Part shown: positions 27,195 to 34,845 of the stretch, in pieces
Layout: the number at the start of each line of letters is the position of its first letter
Position numbering within the stretch: position 1 is the first letter of the stretch
Assembly: GCF_019443085.1 (NCBI RefSeq)
Contig: NZ_JAHZIL010000004.1
Location: 434,001 to 498,000 of the forward strand
Source of the DNA: Marinobacter sp. F4218
Lineage (GTDB): Bacteria; Pseudomonadota; Gammaproteobacteria; Pseudomonadales; Oleiphilaceae
Length of the DNA stretch: 64,000 bases
Direction: 5' to 3'
Notes under the pieces: generated by a model
What the model was told of the DNA's origin: nothing
Seen by the model: only the letters and a program-made list of their open reading frames with translations
Databases searched by the model: none
Made by a program: the position numbers and the translations under genes

Positions 27195-29404
27195 CAGGCT
27201 TCTGGCTTTCCTGTATCGGTTGGTGTGTCAATCAGTTGCAGACCGTGAATAACCAGACGCTGGTCCAGCTTCTCCCGTACCCCGGAGGGGCTACCCAGGC
27301 CCATGCGTTCCAGCAATGAACCATAGCGACCCTTATCATCCCGGGCCCGGAAGGCCTGCCACAATGTTGACAGTTTACCACGGCGGGTTGCCGTTGCGGC
27401 CTTCAGGGTTTTAAGGGCTTTCCCTAACGTCAGCTCCTCGTCGGTAAAATCTCGGCCGAACGGAAAGGCTGGGAACCAGTCTTGATCGCCACCCACTGAA
27501 ACCGCGTTGCGAACCGCTTCCGGTGTGTTGTTGCACCAGTCAGCCGGCAGCCGGAAGGCCGAATCCACCTTGCCCGCCTTTTGCGCCTGATTCAGCAGGT
27601 CCTGCTGGAAGCGGGAATCGGCAATACGGATGAGCCGCAGATAAACCTGCTCGTCCGATTGACCTCGCAGGTCGGCGATACCGTACTCGGTAACCACGAT
27701 ATCCCGGAGATGGCGGGGAATTGTGCAATGGCCATAATTGAAAACGATGTTGGAGAGCGTCTTACCGGCGGAGTGGCGGGTGGCACGCAAGGTGAGGATG
27801 GACCGCGCGCCTGGTAACTCGTGGGCCATGGCCACGAAGTTATACTGACCACCTACACCGCTGACAACCCGACCGTCGTCCAGACCATCAGACACCGCGG
27901 CGCCATTGAGCGTGTGCATCATGGTTGAATTGATGAACCGACTGTGAACCCGCTGTGCCGCTTTGAGTCGCTGGTTCCCGAAACGATGATCGTATAGCTG
28001 GTTGATGTAATTCACGCTGGTCATGCAGATCTGGTTACGCTGCTCATCGCTCAGTTCCCTCAGCGCCTGGTAGAAGCGCTCTGGCCCGACGTAAAAGCCG
28101 CCATGCATGGCAATACCGCCCTTGAGACAATTCCCCAGCGCCAGGGTTTCGATGGCCTCACGGGCCTCCTGGCTGTCGAGATCGCCCTCAACGGACTGCT
28201 CACCGATCAGCAGACGCCCACCCTTGAACTCCACCGAGTCCTTCAGGACCCCCAACTGCACCAGCCAGCTGACGTCTCTCGCCCGCATGGGTGAATCAAT
28301 CAGCCGTTCCCGGCGGAGCACGTCCAGCGACGCCATGGACACGTCCCGGGTCAGTTCCCCCTGGTTGATGAGGGTCTGGAGGTCGGCATGATCAAACACC
28401 TCGCGCCGGAGAATGCCCGCCTGCATGAGGTAGAGGAAGCCATCCACCATCATTTCACTGCACCCGTACAGGCCCTTCTCGAACGGCCCGGTGCCGCCGT
28501 CGGTTTCGACGACCGGGAAACGCTCCGCGACCTTGAGGTGGTCGAACACAGCCCGCCAGGCGTCGTTATGCTGGTGCCGGAGAATGGCGCTGTGAACCAG
28601 GGCGGCGCCCAGGGATCCGATGCCCACCTGCAGAGTCCCTCCGTCCCGGAGCAGAGCACTGGCATAGAAACCGATGAGATGGTCCTCGGGGCTCACCGCC
28701 ATTTCCGGAGCTGAGAACAGCGGGTGGTCGGTGTCCGGTTGATCGAGGACCACATCGAATTCCGCCTCCTCCACCGCCGCATGATGATCCATCCACGGCA
28801 GATTACGATTCATTTCCGCCACCAGCGCTACCGGTGTGCCATTGGCTTCACGCTCACGCATCAGGGGTAACAGATCAAGCGTCAGATCCGGGTTGCAGCT
28901 GAGGCTGACCATGCCGGGACGGTCCGAAGCCTCGCCCGGGGAAACCATCTGTGCCACGACATTGATCCCCTGAGCCATCAGGTCGCGCACCGCATGGGTG
29001 TAATTACTGCACACGTAATGCCGCTGCTGCGACCGGTTGTTGAGGTAACTGCCCGCTTTGAAGAAGAATTCGGAGACCTGCACGTTCGCCGGCAGACGAT
29101 TGGCAGAGACCGCCCGCGCGTAGGCCAATTCCGGAATCTGGCCGTAGAGGCGCTCGGCGAAAGGACCCAGAAAGCGCTTCTCCAGGGAAGAGGCGCCTCG
29201 AGGAGCCAGAAGCGAGAGGGCCGTGACGATGCGCAGTTGAATCTCGGGATCGTCGACGGCGCGCTGGTACATTGCATTAACGAACCGGACCGGCTTCCCC
29301 AGACCCAGCGGCAATCCCAGCGTAATGTTTTTGCCTACCCGACGAATCACTTCATCGACACAGGCGTTCACATCGTTTGCACGACGATCATTTTCGTCCG
29401 CCAT
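27194..29404 (-). CDS. Acetyl-CoA hydrolase/transferase family protein
   Basis: A CoA-transferase of the acetyl-CoA hydrolase/4-hydroxybutyrate CoA-transferase family, moving or hydrolysing acyl-CoA thioesters in the cytoplasm. It has 736 residues, longer than the roughly 500-residue Ach1/Cat1 type. The glycine-rich GTLQVGIGSLGAALVHS near 262 and the C-terminal catalytic VTEYGIADLRG near 578 (the glutamate here is the expected active-site residue) are visible, with an extra C-terminal region of about 100 residues (DEELTLGKALKTLKAATATR). It is translationally coupled to the FKBP gene. The physiological acyl group cannot be told from sequence. Confidence 0.85.
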   Translation of the reverse strand: MADENDRRANDVNACVDEVIRRVGKNITLGLPLGLGKPVRFVNAMYQRAVDDPEIQLRIVTALSLLAPRGASSLEKRFLGPFAERLYGQIPELAYARAVSANRLPANVQVSEFFFKAGSYLNNRSQQRHYVCSNYTHAVRDLMAQGINVVAQMVSPGEASDRPGMVSLSCNPDLTLDLLPLMREREANGTPVALVAEMNRNLPWMDHHAAVEEAEFDVVLDQPDTDHPLFSAPEMAVSPEDHLIGFYASALLRDGGTLQVGIGSLGAALVHSAILRHQHNDAWRAVFDHLKVAERFPVVETDGGTGPFEKGLYGCSEMMVDGFLYLMQAGILRREVFDHADLQTLINQGELTRDVSMASLDVLRRERLIDSPMRARDVSWLVQLGVLKDSVEFKGGRLLIGEQSVEGDLDSQEAREAIETLALGNCLKGGIAMHGGFYVGPERFYQALRELSDEQRNQICMTSVNYINQLYDHRFGNQRLKAAQRVHSRFINSTMMHTLNGAAVSDGLDDGRVVSGVGGQYNFVAMAHELPGARSILTLRATRHSAGKTLSNIVFNYGHCTIPRHLRDIVVTEYGIADLRGQSDEQVYLRLIRIADSRFQQDLLNQAQKAGKVDSAFRLPADWCNNTPEAVRNAVSVGGDQDWFPAFPFGRDFTDEELTLGKALKTLKAATATRRGKLSTLWQAFRARDDKGRYGSLLERMGLGSPSGVREKLDQRLVIHGLQLIDTPTDTGKPEA

Positions 29405-29549
29405 CTACCAAGCTCCTTGTGGGTCAATCAGGCTGTTGGGCGATGATCACACGACGCAAAGGCACTGGCAATGCGCCAGATCATGATTCAGGAGAAGTTT
29501 CGGGAGAGGCTGACTGACAGAACGTTGACGAAATGAGAGGGGAAAGGCG

Positions 29550-29873
29550 TCAGAAGTTCCACTTCAGGTTAAGGCAGGCGCCCTCGTTGAGCAGGGCGAT
29601 GCCGTGGTCGGGTCTAGCCGGCTCGGAAGCGTAGCGCTTACCGCTGTTGTCGGACCGGGAAAGCGTCAGGGTCAGGAGGCGGGAACCAAGCTCACTGAAA
29701 GCCTCCACCGAGTCCTCTTCGAAATCGCCTGACATCTGCTCCTGAAGCTCATAAACGTCTTCAATGACAACGGCTTCGCCCATCTCATCGAATACGCGCT
29801 CGCCTGCTTCGGCGCGCACGACGAAAGCAACCAGATTGAGAACGAGTAATGCGACAAAAATGCGAATAATCAT
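29550..29873 (-). CDS. Small exported hypothetical protein
   Basis: I do not recognise this 107-residue protein. It opens with a clear signal peptide (MIIRIFVALLVLNLVAFVVRA, shown here as MIIRIFVALLVLNLVAFVV, likely cut near AEA at 21-23). An acidic helical stretch (FDEMGEAVVIEDVYELQEQM) and a C-terminal part with one cysteine and KWNF at the end follow. It is monocistronic: 219 bp upstream lies the reductase gene and 145 bp downstream the CoA-transferase gene. Codon use looks like the neighbours and the frame is intact, so it is probably real. Two TTGACAAA repeats lie about 110-140 bp upstream of the start. Confidence 0.62.
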   Translation of the reverse strand: MIIRIFVALLVLNLVAFVVRAEAGERVFDEMGEAVVIEDVYELQEQMSGDFEEDSVEAFSELGSRLLTLTLSRSDNSGKRYASEPARPDHGIALLNEGACLNLKWNF

Positions 29874-29981
29874 GACACTTCAAAGACCTTTGACAGAGCC
29901 GGAATTTTACGGATACGTAAGGCTAAAGTCTAATGATTAAACGCCGGAAAGATGTGAATTTGCACACATATGCGTCGATTA

Positions 29982-30011
29982 TTTGTCAACAAACGACCAT
30001 CTTTTTGTCAA
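29982..30011 (-). promoter_or_regulatory. Paired TTGACAAA repeats upstream of the small exported protein
   Basis: On the minus strand TTGACAAA occurs twice (plus coordinates 29982-29989 and 30004-30011), exactly 22 bp apart, in an AT-rich 219-bp gap. Each contains a consensus -35 hexamer, but neither has a good -10 at 17 bp. They may be a promoter or a two-turn direct-repeat operator. Function unknown. Confidence 0.3.
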
Positions 30012-30051
30012 AATATAATCCAGAATATTTCAGGTTGTAACCGTGGCAGCG

Positions 30052-30084
30052 GCAGACCCCGGCAACCTTGGCTCCGGGGTCTGC
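30052..30084 (-). terminator. Strong hairpin after the aldo/keto reductase gene
   Basis: A perfect 11-bp inverted repeat GCAGACCCCGG / CCGGGGTCTGC with an 11-nt loop begins 9 bp after the reductase stop. No run of T follows on either strand, so it is either an imperfect terminator or a 3'-end protecting hairpin. Confidence 0.5.
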
Positions 30085-30092
30085 TTGCAAAA

Positions 30093-31130
30093 TTACGGGC
30101 AGGGATATGTGAACTCCCCGTGAATTGACTCGATGGCCTCAAGCACCTCCGCATTCAATTCCAGTGTTGCCGAGCCGAGGTTTTCCCGAAGTTGCTCCAT
30201 GGTCGTGGCACCAATGATATTGCTGGTTACAAAGCTCCGGCTGTTGACGTAGGCCAGTGCCATCTGAACCGGCGACAGGCCGTGTTTGCGGGCCAGCTCC
30301 ACGTAAGCACGGGTAGCGTCCATACCGCGGCCACTGGTGTAGCGGCTAAATCGCTCGTACAGGGTCAGCCTTCCTTTCTCCGGCCATGCCTCGCCCAGGT
30401 ATTTGCCGGACAGCATACCGAAGGCAAGCGGTGAATAGGCCAGCAGCCCGACCTGTTCCCGGTGCGCGATTTCCGCCATTCCCACTTCGAACGTACGGTT
30501 CAGCAGATTGTAGGGATTCTGGATACTGACCGGGCACGGCCACCCTTTCTCTTTGGCAAGGCGCAGATACTCCATTGTTCCCCAGGGGGTTTCGTTCGAC
30601 AGCCCGACATGGCGGATCTTGCCTTCACGGACCAACTCGTCCAGGGCACCCAGTGTCTCTTCAATTGGGGTAAAACTCTCGTCCGGATTGTGCTCATACC
30701 CGAGCCGGCCAAAGAAATTGGCATTACGATCCGGCCAATGCACCTGGTACAGATCAATGTAGTCCGTTTTCAGGCGCTGCAGACTCGCATCACAGGCCTC
30801 CCGGATGTGCGCCCGGGTCAGCCGAGGCCCGTTCCGGAGGTAGGTCAAGCCGTTACCCGGCCCTGCCACTTTGGAGGCGATCACGAGGTCATCCCGACGC
30901 CCGCGCTTCGCCAGCCAATTGCCCAGACAGGTCTCAGTCTCCCCCTGGGTCTCGGCACGGGGCGGCACCGGGTACATTTCTGCCGCGTCGATGAAATTCA
31001 CCCCCTGCGACGTGGCGTAGTCCAGCTGCTCAAAAGCGTCCTGCTCGGTATTCTGCTCACCCCAGGTCATGGTGCCGAGGCAGATCAGGCTGACATCAAT
31101 GTCCGTATTTCCAAGCTTTCGCGTTTGCAT
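30093..31130 (-). CDS. tas: Aldo/keto reductase, Tas-like
   Basis: An NADP(H)-dependent aldo/keto reductase most like E. coli Tas. It has 345 residues, opening MQTRKLGNTDIDVSLICLGT. The catalytic tetrad region is visible: D and Y in NFIDAAEMYPVPP near 47-57, K in VIASKVAGPG near 86, H in LYQVHWPDRN near 130. The cofactor region near the C terminus (TSNIIGATTMEQLREN) follows. The PVPP insert after the tyrosine is typical of Tas. It is divergent from the glycosyltransferase gene across 114 bp that hold the Pho-box-like repeats. Natural substrate unknown. Confidence 0.88.
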   Translation of the reverse strand: MQTRKLGNTDIDVSLICLGTMTWGEQNTEQDAFEQLDYATSQGVNFIDAAEMYPVPPRAETQGETETCLGNWLAKRGRRDDLVIASKVAGPGNGLTYLRNGPRLTRAHIREACDASLQRLKTDYIDLYQVHWPDRNANFFGRLGYEHNPDESFTPIEETLGALDELVREGKIRHVGLSNETPWGTMEYLRLAKEKGWPCPVSIQNPYNLLNRTFEVGMAEIAHREQVGLLAYSPLAFGMLSGKYLGEAWPEKGRLTLYERFSRYTSGRGMDATRAYVELARKHGLSPVQMALAYVNSRSFVTSNIIGATTMEQLRENLGSATLELNAEVLEAIESIHGEFTYPCP

Positions 31131-31168
31131 AGTATCTCCGCATCAGTTTGCTCAACGGGTAAAGGGAA

Positions 31169-31196
31169 TGTCACGGGACTGTCGTTTAACTGTCAT
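31169..31196 (+). promoter_or_regulatory. Pho box upstream of the glycosyltransferase-PAP2 genes
   Basis: TGTCAC (31169), TGTCGT (31180) and TGTCAT (31191) recur at exactly 11 bp. The last two form CTGTCGTTTAACTGTCAT (31179-31196), one mismatch from the Pho-box half-sites CTGTCAT-N4-CTGTCAT. A weak -10 (CACACT, 31207-31212) sits 10 bp downstream, the usual Pho-promoter distance, and the GTG start is at 31245. The box is seen; PhoB control is inferred. Confidence 0.8.
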
Positions 31197-31244
31197 GCCC
31201 GCTTCCCACACTGGGGACATGTCAGAGGAACCACAGGAAACATC

Positions 31245-32465
31245 GTGACCGAGACCATCCAGGCCAAGCGACGTGAACAACACATTACCATTGTTTCCGA
31301 GACCTTTCCGCCGGAAATCAATGGGGTGGCGAATACTCTGAGGCATCTTTGCCAGGGTCTGATGCAACACGGACATCGCGTCACCGTGATACGCCCCCGA
31401 CAGCGTCACGAAAGCAGGGGCACGGTGGCCGGTGCTGGCCGCGCCCTGTTCAGTCACGAGCATGTGGTTACCGGCGTGCCGCTGCCGGGCTATGCAGATC
31501 TCCGGTTCGGCCTGGTTCGCAGTCGCCACCTCAGGAAGCTCTGGCAAAAAGACCGACCAGACGCCATTTACGTCGCGACCCAGGGTCCACTGGGCGTAGC
31601 CGCCGTGACGGCCGCGCGGGGATTGGGCGTACCCGTCAGCTCTGGTTTCCACACCAATTTTCACAGTTACAGCCGCTATTATGGCGTCGGCATCCTGGAA
31701 CGCCTCCTGTGCGCCTATGGCCGCTGGTTTCACAACCGCACCGCGGTCACCCTGGTGCCAACGCGAAAGATGGAGCAGACCACGGCAACCATGGGCATCA
31801 GAGCCACCGGACTCTGGAGCCGTGGTGTCGATTGCGGCCGCTTCAGCCCATACAAACGGGACAACGCATTGCGTGCATCCTGGGGCCTGAAGACCAATGA
31901 CCGCGCGGTGATCTATGTCGGCCGCCTGGCGCCGGAGAAAAACTTGCGCATGGCCGTGGCCTGCTACGAGCGGATCCGAAGCCTGCACCTCCAGACCCGT
32001 TTCATACTAGTTGGCGACGGCCCCCTGCGGCGGCAACTGGCGGAACGGCACCCAGATTACATTTTTTGCGGTACCCAGCGCGGAGAAGACCTTGCACGCC
32101 ACTATGCCTCCGCTGACCTGTTCCTGTTTCCGAGCAAAACCGACACGTTCGGGAACGTCGTCCTGGAAGCCATGGCCAGCGGACTTGCGGTGGTGGCCTT
32201 TGACGACGGCGCCGCCAGCGAACACTTGCGACATGAAGGGAATGGTATGAAAGCGGCCCTGGCCCAGGACGAAGACTTTGTCGACAGCGCCCTGCGCCTG
32301 GCCGACCAGCCTACCCTGCTCAATCGAATTCGCGCCCAGGCTCGCCTCGACGCCCTCGAACTGGACTGGAACTCGCAGATTGACCAGTTCGAACACCTGG
32401 TTTTCAACCAACAAGTCAGGATCGGATACCGTGGCATCAGCAAGCAAAGCATCTCGATTCTTTAA
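31245..32465 (+). CDS. Glycosyltransferase family 4, MgtA-like
   Basis: A retaining sugar transferase of the GT4 family, 406 residues from the GTG at 31245 (AGGAA 5 nt upstream). The N-terminal domain opens ITIVSETFPPEINGVANTL near 15, with SGFHTNFHSYSRYYG near 130. The C-terminal nucleotide-sugar domain has YVGRLAPEKNL near 225 and DTFGNVVLEAMASGL near 300, the D-x7-E form typical of GDP-mannose or UDP-glucose lipid glycosyltransferases. The open frame continues far upstream, but that part is antisense to the reductase gene. Its 3' end overlaps the PAP2 gene by 35 bp. A diacylglycerol glycosyltransferase role is inferred from homologs and the Pho box. Confidence 0.82.
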   Translation: MTETIQAKRREQHITIVSETFPPEINGVANTLRHLCQGLMQHGHRVTVIRPRQRHESRGTVAGAGRALFSHEHVVTGVPLPGYADLRFGLVRSRHLRKLWQKDRPDAIYVATQGPLGVAAVTAARGLGVPVSSGFHTNFHSYSRYYGVGILERLLCAYGRWFHNRTAVTLVPTRKMEQTTATMGIRATGLWSRGVDCGRFSPYKRDNALRASWGLKTNDRAVIYVGRLAPEKNLRMAVACYERIRSLHLQTRFILVGDGPLRRQLAERHPDYIFCGTQRGEDLARHYASADLFLFPSKTDTFGNVVLEAMASGLAVVAFDDGAASEHLRHEGNGMKAALAQDEDFVDSALRLADQPTLLNRIRAQARLDALELDWNSQIDQFEHLVFNQQVRIGYRGISKQSISIL

Positions 32466-33003
32466 CCTGGCAGACCAGCGGGAATACGCCTTCTGCCAGG
32501 CCATCAACCGCGTGGCACGATTCCCGGGCGTGCTCGGCTACTTCCAACTGGTCAGCCGACTCGGCGACGGCGGGTTCTGGTATGCACTGATTCTCGCCAT
32601 CCCGCTGCTGGTCCCGGATCAGGGACCGGCGCTGGCCCTGCTGATGACATTGACCGGGCTGGCCTGCACGCTGACCTATAAGGTGCTGAAACGCAGACTG
32701 GTTCGTGAGCGGCCCTTCATTTCTTTTCCATCCATCAACTGCGGCACGCCGCCCCTCGACCGTTACAGCTTCCCGTCCGGCCACACCCTGCACGCCGTCT
32801 GCTTCCAGGCCATGCTGCTAAACGCTGCGCCTGCCCTGGCGCTGGCGATCCTGCCGTTTACCATCAGCGTGGCTGCATCCCGTGTGGTATTGGGCCTGCA
32901 CTACCCCACTGACGTTGCCGCCGGCGCCGTGATTGGGGGTCTGATGGGCTATGCCTCTACCCAGTACGTGCTTTTCGAAATGCGGGTGTTGTTGTCAGCC
33001 TGA
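32431..33003 (+). CDS. PAP2-family membrane phosphatase
   Basis: A type-2 phosphatidic-acid-phosphatase-like membrane enzyme that removes phosphate from a lipid phosphate. It has 190 residues from the GTG at 32431. About five hydrophobic segments are present, with the three PAP2 motifs: KRRLVRERP near 88-96, PSGHTLH near 115, and SRVVLGLHYPTD near 150. It overlaps the glycosyltransferase gene by 35 bp, so translation is coupled. The pair could convert phosphatidate (or a related phosphate) to diacylglycerol and then to a glycolipid. An undecaprenyl-phosphate substrate is the main alternative. Its stop is 2 bp from the convergent dinB stop. Confidence 0.83.
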   Translation: MASASKASRFFNLADQREYAFCQAINRVARFPGVLGYFQLVSRLGDGGFWYALILAIPLLVPDQGPALALLMTLTGLACTLTYKVLKRRLVRERPFISFPSINCGTPPLDRYSFPSGHTLHAVCFQAMLLNAAPALALAILPFTISVAASRVVLGLHYPTDVAAGAVIGGLMGYASTQYVLFEMRVLLSA

Positions 33004-33005
33004 GG

Positions 33006-34070
33006 TCAATCGAACAGTCGAAGCTGGGTGACCGGTGCGTCATCGTTCCGGAACCGCACTCCAAGCCCCAGCAGGCGCACCGGCCGGTCCTTGTCACCAA
33101 CCAGTTCCTTGAAAAGCGGCAGGTAATCCTCGAAAACAGGTTCTTTGACATGCTCACGTACCCGCTCCAGCGTATGGGTTGAAAAATCGCTGTAGCGGAT
33201 CTTGATGAATAGCTTGTGAATTGGTTTCCGCCGTGCCTTGCGAGTAAGACGGAGGTTCAGGTCTGCCACCAGTGAGGCCATGACAGTCTCACACGCGGAT
33301 CGGTCCGGAAGGTCCTGGGAAAAGGTACGCTCGACGCTGATCGACTTGGCGATGCGGGAGACGACCACTGGGCGCTCATCACGGCCGTGCGCCATTTCGT
33401 GCAGACGGTATCCCTGCTTGCCAAACCGGTCCACCAGCACCTCCGGACCCACGGCCTGGAGATCTCCGCAATTTTCGACACCGAGTGCATGCAATTTCGC
33501 CGCCGTAACCTGGCCGACGCCAAACAGCTTTTCCACCGGCAGCCCGCGCACGAAGTCATCGACGTCTTCGGGCCGGATCACGAACAGGCCATCGGGCTTC
33601 TCCCAATCGCTGGCAATCTTGGCCAGAAACTTGTTGGGGGCGACGCCTGCCGAGACGGTAATACCGACTTCCCGCCGAATGCGCTCCCTCAGGTAGCGGG
33701 CCATCAACGTGGCGCTGCCCTTGTGATCGGTTATTTCGGAAACATCAAGGAAGGCTTCATCCAGCGACAGCGGTTCGACCAGGTCCGTCATCTCCCGGAG
33801 AATGGCCATCACCTGTTGCGATGCTGCCCGGTAGCGGGCCATATCGGTCGGAACGGTCACCAGGCCGGGACATAGCCTCCGGGCCTCGCTGCCCGGCATT
33901 GCGGAGCGCACCCCGAACGCCCGCGCCCGGTAGTTGCAGGTGGTCACCACACCGCGGCCGCCGTCACCGCCCACCGCCAAGGGTACATCCCGAAGGCTGG
34001 GATCATCCCGCATCTCCACCGCCGCATAGAAGCAGTCGCAATCCACATGGATAATCTTGCGCTGGTGCAT
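33006..34070 (-). CDS. dinB: DNA polymerase IV
   Basis: Y-family translesion polymerase. It has 354 residues, opening with the first catalytic region ([16 protein letters not shown] near 7) and the second, [13 protein letters not shown] near 100. [15 protein letters not shown] and the helix-hairpin-helix ([17 protein letters not shown] near 178) follow, then the little-finger domain. The C terminus ends TQLRLFD, a beta-clamp-binding motif (QLxLF). A LexA box 28 bp upstream of the start places it in the SOS regulon. Confidence 0.96.
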   Translation of the reverse strand: MHQRKIIHVDCDCFYAAVEMRDDPSLRDVPLAVGGDGGRGVVTTCNYRARAFGVRSAMPGSEARRLCPGLVTVPTDMARYRAASQQVMAILREMTDLVEPLSLDEAFLDVSEITDHKGSATLMARYLRERIRREVGITVSAGVAPNKFLAKIASDWEKPDGLFVIRPEDVDDFVRGLPVEKLFGVGQVTAAKLHALGVENCGDLQAVGPEVLVDRFGKQGYRLHEMAHGRDERPVVVSRIAKSISVERTFSQDLPDRSACETVMASLVADLNLRLTRKARRKPIHKLFIKIRYSDFSTHTLERVREHVKEPVFEDYLPLFKELVGDKDRPVRLLGLGVRFRNDDAPVTQLRLFD

Positions 34071-34097
34071 GGTAAAGGGGCTGCTCGCGTTTACATT

Positions 34098-34113
34098 CTG
34101 TACATTTATACAG
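34098..34113 (-). promoter_or_regulatory. LexA-binding site (SOS box) of dinB
   Basis: CTGTACATTTATACAG fits the gammaproteobacterial SOS box CTGT-N8-ACAG with an AT-rich core. It ends 28 bp before the dinB start codon, in the 116-bp gap shared with the divergent DUF1244 gene. LexA repression of dinB is well established in the family. Confidence 0.92.
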
Positions 34114-34186
34114 CCTTGTATCTTAAGCTATCATGCTGAGAATGTCAGGAACCCCTTATAACGAGTGAGAATCATCGCGAGGCCCC

Positions 34187-34465
34187 ATGAGCAACCCAAT
34201 TCCAGAGTCCAACCGCACTGAAATCGAGGCAGCCGCCTTCCGGCGCCTGGTAAAGCATCTGCAAAGCAACACCGACGTGCAGAATATTGATCTGATGAAC
34301 CTGGCCGGTTTCTGCCGAAACTGCCTGTCGAAATGGTATCGCGCCGAAGCGGAAGAGCGCGGGTTCGAGATTTCGGATCCGGACGCCCGGGAAGAAATCT
34401 ACGGCATGCCGTATGAAGACTGGAAATCCCGCTACCAGACCGGTCCCAAACAGGATCACAAATAA
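34187..34465 (+). CDS. DUF1244 family protein
   Basis: A 92-residue cytoplasmic protein that I recognise as DUF1244, function unknown. It has AAFRRLVKHLQSNTDVQNID near 16, NLAGFCRNCLSKWYRAEAE near 38 with a Cys-x2-Cys pair, and DAREEIYGMPYEDWKSRYQ near 67. These conserved blocks define the family. The stop codon shares one base with the ATG of the hopJ-like gene (TAATG), so the two are translationally coupled. The cysteine pair might bind metal or be redox-active; that is a guess. It lies upstream of minC in one strand block. Confidence 0.85.
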   Translation: MSNPIPESNRTEIEAAAFRRLVKHLQSNTDVQNIDLMNLAGFCRNCLSKWYRAEAEERGFEISDPDAREEIYGMPYEDWKSRYQTGPKQDHK

Positions 34466-34845
34466 TGAACGTCAATGACGCGGTACGCATTCATCTTGCG
34501 TCTCTTGCGGCAGGCCATGCCGATTTCGACGATACCCTGGCGCTGATCGACCGTCACTTCGAATACCAGCCGACCGGCTTTCACAACGGCCCGCTTCACA
34601 ACCCCGCGGGCGAAAATGCCGGTTCGTGCCGGGTGTTTGCCCTGGGCCGCTACTGCACCCTGCCCGAGGCGGAAACCCTGCAACTGTTCGCACAGCACTA
34701 CCAGCAGGTCATGGGCGATCCCGTCGGTGATAGCCATGGCAACATTCGTCAGTTCATCAGTACCGGTTGGTCCGGCATTCGCTTTGAAGACGAGCCCCTG
34801 CGACTGCGCCCAACGCCAAACACCATGGAAGAGACCCGTTCATGA
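34465..34845 (+). CDS. HopJ-family protein
   Basis: A 126-residue protein of the HopJ family, named after a Pseudomonas syringae type III effector but found widely in non-pathogens. Visible family blocks are FDDTLALIDRHFEYQPTGF near 22, GPLHNPAGENAGSCRVFAL near 43 and LFAQHYQQVMGDPVGDSHGN near 74, with IRQFISTGWSGI after. There is no type III apparatus here and no secretion signal is visible, so an effector role is unlikely. It starts on the DUF1244 stop and overlaps minC by 4 bp (ATGA). Confidence 0.83.
   Translation: MNVNDAVRIHLASLAAGHADFDDTLALIDRHFEYQPTGFHNGPLHNPAGENAGSCRVFALGRYCTLPEAETLQLFAQHYQQVMGDPVGDSHGNIRQFISTGWSGIRFEDEPLRLRPTPNTMEETRS

Noticed and set aside
29511..29530. A third Pho-box-like pair (CGTCAA and TGTCAG, 11 bp apart on the minus strand) upstream of the acetyl-CoA hydrolase gene
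   Set aside because: Only two imperfect units, no good -10 at the right distance, and over 100 bp from the start codon; too weak to claim.
30014..30084. Possible small RNA: TATAAT at 30014 followed by a strong hairpin at 30052-30084
   Set aside because: No -35 at a proper distance on the plus strand and no T-run after the hairpin; the hairpin is better explained as the 3' end of the reductase transcript.
30462..31244. Upstream 261-codon extension of the glycosyltransferase frame
   Set aside because: It lies antisense to the aldo/keto reductase gene and runs through the Pho box; the family N terminus and a ribosome site both point to the GTG at 31245.
34465..34845. HopJ-like protein as a type III secreted effector
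   Set aside because: No type III apparatus or chaperone is near, no secretion signal is visible, and the gene is coupled to minC; the name is historical.
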